Source of the DNA: Prevotellaceae bacterium
Lineage (GTDB): Bacteria; Bacteroidota; Bacteroidia; Bacteroidales; UBA932
Length of the DNA stretch: 5,360 bases
Assembly: GCA_031258915.1 (NCBI GenBank)
Contig: JAIRMD010000110.1
Span: 1 to 5,360 of the forward strand
Direction: 5' to 3'
Shown: positions 1 through 4,866 of the stretch, piece after piece
Position numbering within the stretch: the stretch's first letter is position 1
Layout: each line of letters begins with the position of its first letter
Program-made: the position numbers and the translations under genes
Notes under the pieces: generated by a model
What the model was told of the DNA's origin: nothing
Databases searched by the model: none
Seen by the model: only the letters and a program-made list of their open reading frames with translations

Positions 1-40
1 GGAAAATCTTATAAAGACTCAGTCCTACAGCCCGCGTCAA

Positions 41-57
41 GGTGGCAGCAGGCCACC
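41..57 (+). other. Perfect 6-bp hairpin just before the infC TTG start
   Basis: GGTGGC (41-46) is perfectly complementary to GCCACC (52-57), with a 5-base AGCAG loop. The stem ends one base before the TTG at 59. If that TTG is the real start, the hairpin lies against the initiation codon and would hinder ribosome access. If infC starts further upstream, these bases encode a Gly/Pro-rich stretch (Gly-Gly-Ser-Arg-Pro-Pro) and the pairing may be a by-product. The pairing is seen directly; any regulatory role is inference. Confidence 0.45.
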
Positions 58-58
58 A

Positions 59-616
59 TTGAGGCCAAGACCAGCGGCAGGCAGGCCCCAGCGCCGCAAC
101 GATTCGTCGGGGTATAGAGTTAATCGCGAAATTCATGTACCTCAGGTGCGCTTGGTGGGCGACAACATCGCCAACCAGGGAGTCTGCTCGTTGCAGGAGG
201 CGCAGAAAATGGCTGAGGCAATGGAGCTGGATTTGGTCGAAATATCGCCGCAGGCCGACCCGCCCGTGTGCAAAATCGTTGACTTTCAAAAGTTCCTCTA
301 CCAGCAGCGTAAAAAGCAGAAGGAAATAAAAGCCAACTCTGTGAGGGTTGAGGTGAAGGAAATTCGCTTTGGCCCCAACACCGGCGAGCACGACTACGCA
401 TTCAAGCTCAAACATGCCGAAAACTTTTTGAAGGAGGGCGACAAAGTGAAGGCGTACGTCTTTTTTCATGGCCGCGAAATTATGTTCAAAGATCAGGGAG
501 AAGCTATCCTGGCACGCTTTGCCAGCGACCTCGAGGAGTGGTGCAGGGTGGAAATGCTGCCCAAGCTCGAAGGCAAGCGCATGAACATGATCTTAGCGCC
601 AAAACCCAAAAAATGA
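59..616 (+). CDS. infC: Translation initiation factor IF-3
   Basis: IF-3 binds the 30S subunit, keeps it apart from 50S, and checks the start codon and initiator tRNA. Numbered from the TTG, a basic Pro/Arg-rich tail (residues 1-17) precedes the N-terminal domain, which begins at Tyr-Arg-Val-Asn (19-22). The family signature lies around residues 72-85 (K-I-V-D-F-Q-K-F-L-Y), with Gln where Gly, Ser or Asn is usual. The C-terminal domain starts near residue 95 and contains KEIRFGP (100-106), HDY (111-113) and LEGKRM near the end. The total of 185 aa is close to the family norm. The start is uncertain. The frame is open to the left edge, no ATG or GTG occurs in frame before a GTG at 146 that would delete conserved residues, and TTG at 59 is the only conventional option inside the window. 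An upstream start or a non-standard ATA at 11 is possible. It is the first gene of infC-rpmI-rplT. The identity is certain; the N-terminus is not. Confidence 0.96.
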   Translation: MRPRPAAGRPQRRNDSSGYRVNREIHVPQVRLVGDNIANQGVCSLQEAQKMAEAMELDLVEISPQADPPVCKIVDFQKFLYQQRKKQKEIKANSVRVEVKEIRFGPNTGEHDYAFKLKHAENFLKEGDKVKAYVFFHGREIMFKDQGEAILARFASDLEEWCRVEMLPKLEGKRMNMILAPKPKK

Positions 617-670
617 GGCTGCCATGTAAGCCATCGAATTGCAATTTGAAATCATTAAACTAACAAGAAA

Positions 671-868
671 ATGCCAAAAATGAAAACAAATTCGGGAGCA
701 AAAAAAAGATTTACGCTTACCGGATCAGGGAAAATCAAGCGCAAGCACGCTTACTTGCGCCACATTTTGACAAAAAAAACTACCAAGCAAAAGCGCAACT
801 TGTCGCACTCTACGCTGGTGGCCGATGTCAACGTGAAGCAAGTAAGGAATTTGCTTGTAAAAAAGTAG
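671..868 (+). CDS. rpmI: 50S ribosomal protein bL35
   Basis: This 65-residue, very basic protein is a small component of the large ribosomal subunit. It opens with Met-Pro-Lys-Met-Lys-Thr and continues into A-K-K-R-F (9-13), the conserved start of bL35, then G-S-G-K-I-K-R (18-24), with a Lys/Arg-rich body. Its length matches the family (about 64-66 aa). The ATG is preceded by an A-rich stretch (AACAAGAAA) with no Shine-Dalgarno motif, as is common in Bacteroidota. It sits 54 bases after infC and 112 bases before rplT, the classic order, so co-transcription is expected. The 54-base infC-rpmI gap holds only weak 4-bp pairings and a short AATTGCAATT palindrome, and I assign no function to them. 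Confidence 0.97.
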   Translation: MPKMKTNSGAKKRFTLTGSGKIKRKHAYLRHILTKKTTKQKRNLSHSTLVADVNVKQVRNLLVKK

Positions 869-900
869 CGGAAGCACCGCGCATAGCGTACTATTTTTTT
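864..900 (+). terminator. Possible attenuator: small stems followed by T7 between rpmI and rplT
   Basis: GCGG (868-871) pairs with CCGC (877-880) over a 5-base loop, starting at the last base of the rpmI stop codon. An alternative small stem pairs CGC (880-882) with GCG (886-888). AGTA (864-867) and TACT (889-892) can close the set. One base later comes a run of seven T (894-900). The layout resembles a weak intrinsic terminator or attenuator inside the operon. The stems are short, so termination would be partial at best. The pairings and T-run are seen; the role is inferred. Confidence 0.3.
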
Positions 901-904
901 AACC

Positions 905-953
905 GAATGAATTAGCAGGAAAGCGCTCCGCAGCGGGGAGCCGCTAACCATTC
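905..953 (+). promoter_or_regulatory. Structured leader hairpin upstream of rplT
   Basis: GAATG (905-909) pairs with CATTC (949-953), TTAGC (912-916) with GCTAA (943-947), GG (918-919) with CC (941-942), and CTCC (926-929) with GGAG (937-940), leaving a 7-base loop. A competing fold pairs AGCGCTCC (922-929) with GGAGCCGCT (937-945) with one bulged C. Several nested complementary blocks in 49 bases are unlikely to be chance in an otherwise A-rich gap. bL20 is known to repress its own operon in E. coli and Bacillus by binding mRNA that imitates its 23S rRNA site, so a bL20-responsive leader is a reasonable guess. Nothing in the sequence alone proves it. Confidence 0.5.
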
Positions 954-964
954 ATAACAACAAA

Positions 965-970
965 AAGGAG
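965..970 (+). promoter_or_regulatory. Shine-Dalgarno sequence of rplT
   Basis: AAGGAG ends 10 bases before the rplT ATG, inside an A-rich unpaired stretch (954-980). It matches the anti-Shine-Dalgarno core. No other gene start in the window has a comparable motif, which fits the general rarity of such sites in Bacteroidota and makes this one stand out. Confidence 0.65.
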
Positions 971-980
971 AAAAGAAAAA

Positions 981-1325
981 ATGCCACGTTCAGTGAACAG
1001 CGTAGCCTCACGGGAGAGGCGCAAAAAAGTTTTGAAGCTTGCCAAGGGTAACTTCCTTGCCCGGCGCAACGTTTGGACGGTTGCCAAGAACACCGTCGAA
1101 AAAGGTTTAACCTACGCCTACCGCGATCGCCGCACCAAAAAGCGCAACTTCCGCTCGCTATGGATTCAGCGCATCAACGCTGCCGTGCGCCCGCAGGGGT
1201 TAACGTATTCGGTGTTCGTCAGCAAGCTCAGCGCAAAGGGCGTGCAGCTCAACCGGAAGGTGCTTGCCGACCTGGCAATGAACCACCCCGAAGCATTTGA
1301 AGCTGTAGTAAATACGGTGAAGTAG
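981..1325 (+). CDS. rplT: 50S ribosomal protein bL20
   Basis: bL20 binds 23S rRNA directly and is needed early in large-subunit assembly. The 114 residues match the family length. The N-terminal half is a strongly basic extension, with R-E-R-R-K-K-V-L-K-L-A-K-G near residues 11-23 and D-R-R-T-K-K-R-N-F-R near 49-58. It is followed by L-W-I-Q-R-I-N-A-A (60-68), the start of the globular C-terminal domain, which carries the rRNA and mRNA contacts in studied homologues. The ATG is supported by a good Shine-Dalgarno site 10 bases upstream and by the conserved Met-Pro-Arg-Ser beginning. The gene follows rpmI after a structured 112-base gap, which suggests its translation or transcription is controlled separately from rpmI. 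Confidence 0.98.
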   Translation: MPRSVNSVASRERRKKVLKLAKGNFLARRNVWTVAKNTVEKGLTYAYRDRRTKKRNFRSLWIQRINAAVRPQGLTYSVFVSKLSAKGVQLNRKVLADLAMNHPEAFEAVVNTVK

Positions 1326-1351
1326 CATCGCATAAGTTGATAGCGAGAAGA

Positions 1352-1382
1352 GCAGCCGGAGCAGCGAAAATGTTCCGGCTGT
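1352..1382 (+). other. Strong hairpin between rplT and alaS
   Basis: CAGCCGGA (1353-1360) is perfectly complementary to TCCGGCTG (1374-1381). A G-U pair can be added outside (1352/1382), and G-U plus C-G pairs inside. The stem is GC-rich, but no T-run follows, so it is not a standard intrinsic terminator. It may end or stabilise the 3' end of the infC-rpmI-rplT mRNA, or act as a processing or leader structure for alaS. No Bacteroidota-type -7 box (TAnnTTTG) was seen in the 85-base rplT-alaS gap, so alaS may be read through from upstream. Confidence 0.5.
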
Positions 1383-1410
1383 ATTCGTAAATTCCTAACT
1401 CGTAATTATA

Positions 1411-4035
1411 ATGACTTCGCAAGAAATTCGTAGCGCTTTCCTTGATTTTTTCAAATCAAAGGAGCACCTTATTGCCCCCTCGGCGCCAATGGTGGTGAAA
1501 AATGACCCCACCCTGATGTTTACCAACGCCGGAATGAACCAGTTTAAGGATTACTTTTTGGGTAACGCCACGCCCGTTAGCCGCCGCGTTGCCGATACGC
1601 AAAAATGCCTCCGCGTGAGCGGCAAGCACAACGATTTGGAGGAGGTGGGGCACGATACCTACCACCATACCATGTTTGAGATGCTGGGCAACTGGAGCTT
1701 TGGCGACTACTTCAAGAAGGAGGCCATTGCCTGGGCCTGGGAGCTGCTTACCGGCGTGTTCAAGCTTGACAAAACGCGCATGTACGCCACCGTTTTTGAG
1801 GGAGACAAGGCCGGCAACGTCGAGCCGGACAGCGAGGCGCTGGCGCTGTGGCGGCAGTACCTGCCCGCTTCGCGAATCGTATACGGCAGCAAAAAGGACA
1901 ACTTCTGGGAAATGGGCGACGCTGGCCCCTGCGGGCCTTGCACGGAAATCCACGTGGACTTGCGCAGCGACGCCGAGCGCGCCGAGGTTGACGGGGCAAC
2001 GCTGGTGAACAAAGGCCTGCCTGCGGTGATAGAAGTTTGGAATCTGGTGTTCATTCAGTTCAACCGCAAGGCCAACGGCAGCCTCGAGGCGCTGCCCGCC
2101 AAGCATGTTGATACGGGCATGGGCTTCGAGCGCCTGTGCATGGTGCTGCAAGGCAAAGCGAGCAGCTACGATACCGATATTTTCCAAACCATCATTGCTC
2201 AAATAGCCGCTCTGAGCGGAAAAAAGTACGGCGACGATGCCTCGTGCGACGTTGCCATGCGCGTCATTGCCGACCACCTGCGGGCGGTGAGCTTCTCCAT
2301 TGCCGACGGGCAGCTGCCGGGCAACGTAAAGGCCGGCTACGTTATTCGCCGCATTTTGCGCCGCGCCGTGCGCTACGGATTTACCTTTCTCGGATTCGGC
2401 GAGCCGTTTATTTACAAGTTGGTGCCGGCGCTGGTAGCGCAAATGGGGCCACATTTTCCCGAGATCGAAGCCCAACAAGCGCTGGTGGAAAAGGTGATTG
2501 CCGAAGAAGAAGCTACATTTCTGCGAACGCTCGAAGTCGGCATACGCCTGCTCGATGCCGAAATAGAAAAGCTGCAAAAAGAAGGTAAAGCGCAAGTTGA
2601 CGGCAAAACCGCCTTTGTGCTGTACGACACCTACGGCTTCCCGTTTGACCTCACCGAGCTCATGGCACGCGAAAAGGGCTTTGCCGTTGACCAAAAAACG
2701 TTTGAGCGGGAGCTGAGCGAGCAAAAAAGCCGGAGCCGCAACGCTGCGGTGGTAGAAATGGGCGACTGGGTTGAGGTAATATCCGGCGCCGATTTTAAGT
2801 TTGTCGGCTATGATACCTGCGAGGCCGAAGCCCGCATTGTGCGCTACCGCAAGGCGAAAAGCCGGGGCAAGGAGCAGTACCATGTGGCGCTTGACGTAAC
2901 GCCTTTCTACGGCGAGAGCGGCGGGCAGCACGGCGATACCGGCTACCTGCTGAGCAGGGGCGAGCGCATAGAGGTGCTGGGCGTGCGCAAGGAAAACAGC
3001 CTGACCATACACATCACCGCGCGGCTGCCGCAAGACGTGGCAGCGCCGCTGCAGGCTGTGGTTGACGCTGAGAAGCGCACGGCAACGGCCAACAACCACT
3101 CGGCCACCCACCTGCTCCACTACGCGCTGCGCGAGGTGCTGGGGAAGCACGTGGAGCAAAAAGGCTCTATGGTGTCGCCCACGGCGCTGCGCTTCGACTT
3201 TTCGCACTTCCAGAAGGTGGCCGATGCGGAGCTGATGCAGGTGGAGCAGCTGGTGAATAAGCTCATCCGCAAAAATTCGGCGCTTGTTGAGCACCGCGCT
3301 GTACCGATGGCGAGGGCAAAGGCGCTGGGCGCAGTGGCGCTGTTTGGCGAAAAGTATGGCGATAGCGTGCGCGTTATCCAGCTGGGCGATTCGGTAGAGC
3401 TGTGCGGCGGGACGCACGTAAAAGCCACCGGGCAAATCGGGCTGTTCAAGATAGCATCGGAGGCGGCGGTGTCGGCGGGGGTGCGCCGCGTAGAGGCCGT
3501 GACGGGCGAGCAGGCCGAGCAGCGGGTGTACCTTATGCAAGGCATATTCAAGGAGGCAAGCTCGTTCTTCAACAACACGCCCAACCTGGTGGCCGCCATA
3601 AAAAAAACAATTGGCGAGAATGCCGACCTGCAAAAGCAGGTGGAGCATTTCATGAGGGAGCGCATTGCTGCGCTCAAGGCCGACTTGCTGGGCCATGCGG
3701 TGGATAAGGGCGAGTACAAGCTGGTGCAAATGCAGAGCGATGTCCCGCCCGACTTGGCAAAAGAGCTGGCGTTTCAGCTGCGGGTGTCGGCGCCCAACAT
3801 CGTTTTTGCGGCGGCAAGCGCGCATGGCGGCAAGCCCACCATTACGCTCATGCTTGGCGATGATGTGGTAAAAAAAGGCTTCAACGCTGCGCAGATTGTG
3901 CGCAAGGCTGCGCAGCATATAGAAGGCAGCGGTGGCGGCCAACCGTTTTTTGCAACGGCAGGCGGAAAGAATTGCGACGGCTTGAATGCCGCCTTGCAGA
4001 AAATAATAGAGTTGATAGACAGCAATATAGGATGA
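1411..4035 (+). CDS. alaS: Alanyl-tRNA synthetase (AlaRS)
   Basis: This enzyme joins alanine to tRNA-Ala using ATP in the cytoplasm and hydrolyses mischarged Ser- or Gly-tRNA-Ala. The 874 aa match the full-length family (E. coli 876). The class II catalytic core occupies the N-terminal part. Visible blocks include F-T-N-A-G-M-N-Q-F near 38-46, HHTMFEMLGNWSFGDYF (85-101), GPCGPCTEI (172-180), V-W-N-L-V-F around N211, and D-T-G-M-G-F-E-R-L (234-242), in which D234 is the expected alanine amino-group ligand. The editing domain carries both zinc-binding pairs, H563/H567 (H-S-A-T-H) and C665/H669 (C-G-G-T-H). The C-terminal C-Ala/DHHA1-type domain ends with GGGQPFF (841-847) and an A-G-G-K segment. 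The ATG gives the expected Met-Thr-Ser-Gln-Glu-Ile-Arg-Ser-Ala-Phe beginning, and its upstream region is AT-rich without a Shine-Dalgarno site. All key residues are intact, so the enzyme should be active. Confidence 0.99.
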   Translation: MTSQEIRSAFLDFFKSKEHLIAPSAPMVVKNDPTLMFTNAGMNQFKDYFLGNATPVSRRVADTQKCLRVSGKHNDLEEVGHDTYHHTMFEMLGNWSFGDYFKKEAIAWAWELLTGVFKLDKTRMYATVFEGDKAGNVEPDSEALALWRQYLPASRIVYGSKKDNFWEMGDAGPCGPCTEIHVDLRSDAERAEVDGATLVNKGLPAVIEVWNLVFIQFNRKANGSLEALPAKHVDTGMGFERLCMVLQGKASSYDTDIFQTIIAQIAALSGKKYGDDASCDVAMRVIADHLRAVSFSIADGQLPGNVKAGYVIRRILRRAVRYGFTFLGFGEPFIYKLVPALVAQMGPHFPEIEAQQALVEKVIAEEEATFLRTLEVGIRLLDAEIEKLQKEGKAQVDGKTAFVLYDTYGFPFDLTELMAREKGFAVDQKTFERELSEQKSRSRNAAVVEMGDWVEVISGADFKFVGYDTCEAEARIVRYRKAKSRGKEQYHVALDVTPFYGESGGQHGDTGYLLSRGERIEVLGVRKENSLTIHITARLPQDVAAPLQAVVDAEKRTATANNHSATHLLHYALREVLGKHVEQKGSMVSPTALRFDFSHFQKVADAELMQVEQLVNKLIRKNSALVEHRAVPMARAKALGAVALFGEKYGDSVRVIQLGDSVELCGGTHVKATGQIGLFKIASEAAVSAGVRRVEAVTGEQAEQRVYLMQGIFKEASSFFNNTPNLVAAIKKTIGENADLQKQVEHFMRERIAALKADLLGHAVDKGEYKLVQMQSDVPPDLAKELAFQLRVSAPNIVFAAASAHGGKPTITLMLGDDVVKKGFNAAQIVRKAAQHIEGSGGGQPFFATAGGKNCDGLNAALQKIIELIDSNIG

Positions 4036-4068
4036 TTATAAGTTTTTTACAACGTAATTTAACGCTGT

Positions 4069-4103
4069 TTTGGCATCAAAGCTCCAAAAATGAATTACCT
4101 TTG
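4069..4103 (+). promoter_or_regulatory. Bacteroidota-type promoter (TTTG / TACCTTTG)
   Basis: TACCTTTG (4096-4103) fits the Bacteroidota primary sigma factor -7 consensus TAnnTTTG exactly. A TTTG (4069-4072) lies 23 bases upstream, slightly long for the usual -33 spacing. The predicted start is about 5-7 bases after the -7 element, near 4108-4110. It points right, towards no + strand gene in the window, but directly into a hairpin-terminator unit, so it most likely drives a short RNA. The match is seen directly; its activity is inferred. Confidence 0.65.
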
Positions 4104-4134
4104 TACCGTGCGAAAGCACAGTAGAGTTTTTTCA

Positions 4135-4153
4135 TAGGTTAAGTTTTAGGTTA
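4135..4153 (+). repeat. Tandem pair of TAGGTTA, 12-base period
   Basis: TAGGTTA occurs at 4135-4141 and again at 4147-4153, separated by AGTTT. Both lie in the predicted unpaired part of the candidate small RNA. Two identical 7-mers could be duplicate pairing sites or a protein-binding site. The repeat is seen; the function is inferred. Confidence 0.5.
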
Positions 4154-4158
4154 GAAGG

Positions 4159-4190
4159 CCCGCTCTCGTGCAGAGCGGGTTTTTGTTTTT
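4159..4190 (+). terminator. Intrinsic terminator on the + strand
   Basis: CCCGCTCT (4159-4166) pairs perfectly with AGAGCGGG (4172-4179) over a 5-base loop, followed directly by TTTTTGTTTTT (4180-4190). The T-run is on the + strand only. In the other direction the stem is followed by a mixed sequence, so it would not be an efficient terminator for yggS. It would end both the candidate small RNA and any read-through from alaS, 10 bases before the yggS stop codon. Confidence 0.9.
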
Positions 4191-4200
4191 ATAGCATCCT

Positions 4201-4857
4201 TTACCTTCCCCCGAAAATCAGCGTGCCTACCCTGACCAGCGTAGCGCCTTCTTCGACGGCAATAGGGTAATCGCCGGACATGCCCATAGAGATTTGCGTG
4301 AACAGCTCGGGTTGAGGAGCAAGCGCTTTGCTTTGCCCGTGCAGTTGCTTTAGCAGCCTAAATTCCCCGCGCACTTGCTCCATGTTGCTGGTGTTGGACG
4401 CCATGCCCATGGTGCCGCACAGCCGAACGCTGCGGAGCGTGGCCGGCTCGCCGGAGCGCAGGTAGTCGAGCAGCTCACCGGGCAGAAAGCCAAACTTCGC
4501 TTCCTCCTGCGCCACGTGCACCTGTAGCAGGCAGTGGGCTGTGATGCTCAGCTTTTCGCAGGCTTTATTGACCTCGCGCAGCAGCTTTGCGCTGTCGATG
4601 GAGTGGATAAGGCAGGCGCGAGGCGCCACCATTTTTACCTTGTTGCTCTGCAGGTGGCCGATGAAGTGCCAGCGAATATCGGGCGGCAGCGCTGCTGCTT
4701 TTTGGAGCAGCTCCTGCGGGCGGCTCTCCCCAAAATCGCGCTGCCCTGCGCTGTAGGCCGCCATAATGGACTCGGCGCCGTACGTCTTCGATACGGCAAT
4801 CAGCGCTACGTGCGGCGGCAGGCGCTGCTTGATGCGGTTTATGTTTTCGGCTACCAT
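4201..4857 (-). CDS. yggS: YggS-family pyridoxal-phosphate homeostasis protein
   Basis: YggS proteins (also PLPBP) are single-domain TIM-barrel proteins, related to the N-terminal domain of alanine racemase. They hold pyridoxal 5'-phosphate and affect vitamin B6 and amino/keto acid balance without a clear catalytic activity. The 218 aa include A-V-S-K-T (21-25), with K24 as the expected PLP Schiff-base lysine. Also present are F-G-E-S-R-P-Q-E (42-49), W-H-F-I-G-H-L-Q-S-N-K (63-73), K-F-G-F before the middle, the phosphate-side S-M-G-M-S (190-194), and V-R-V-G-T-L-I-F-G (208-216). The protein is at the short end of the family, with a brief N-terminal helix. The ATG is 9 bases after the stop of the upstream gene, in an A-rich region without a Shine-Dalgarno site, so the two are probably one transcript. 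It converges with alaS, and no clear terminator for its own strand is seen. Confidence 0.96.
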   Translation of the reverse strand: MVAENINRIKQRLPPHVALIAVSKTYGAESIMAAYSAGQRDFGESRPQELLQKAAALPPDIRWHFIGHLQSNKVKMVAPRACLIHSIDSAKLLREVNKACEKLSITAHCLLQVHVAQEEAKFGFLPGELLDYLRSGEPATLRSVRLCGTMGMASNTSNMEQVRGEFRLLKQLHGQSKALAPQPELFTQISMGMSGDYPIAVEEGATLVRVGTLIFGGR

Positions 4858-4866
4858 AGCAATTTT

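Larger units (their letters stand above)
4108..4190 (+). ncRNA. Candidate small RNA, about 80 nt, in the alaS-yggS gap
   Basis: The unit has all the parts of a free-standing small RNA. It has a consensus promoter immediately upstream, a 5' hairpin GTGC-GAAA-GCAC (4108-4119) capped by a GNRA-class tetraloop, an AT-rich unpaired middle (4120-4156) with two copies of TAGGTTA, and a strong intrinsic terminator. No plausible reading frame fits inside it. It sits between two convergent genes, so it is not the leader of either. The exact 5' end is estimated from the promoter, and I do not recognise a named family. Base-pairing regulation through the repeated 7-mer is a guess. The alternative is that the terminator serves only alaS and the promoter match is chance, but their close fit argues against this. 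Confidence 0.55.

Noticed and set aside
58..60. ATT as an E. coli-like infC start codon
   Set aside because: This ATT is out of frame with IF-3; the overlapping TTG at 59-61 is the in-frame codon.
637..646. AATTGCAATT palindrome and weak GGCT/AGCC pairing in the infC-rpmI gap
   Set aside because: The stems are only 4 bp and AT-rich or have long loops, so they do not rise above chance in an AT-rich gap.
1328..1346. TCGC/GCGA pairing just after the rplT stop
   Set aside because: It is only 4 bp with an 11-base loop, too weak next to the strong hairpin that follows.
1456..3942. An 828-codon open frame on the - strand, antisense to almost all of alaS
   Set aside because: Its codons are exact reverse complements of alaS codons, so it stays open simply because alaS lacks TTA, CTA and TCA in this stretch. 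The product is rich in His, Arg, Ala and Leu with no recognisable domain, while alaS itself is certain.
4043..4048. T6 run shortly after the alaS stop as a terminator
   Set aside because: No stem-loop precedes it. The convincing terminator is at 4159-4190.
4090..4137. A 15-codon reading frame starting with ATG in the alaS-yggS gap
   Set aside because: Its start codon lies upstream of the -7 promoter element, so it would not be in the predicted transcript. The peptide has no recognisable feature and there is no ribosome-binding signal.
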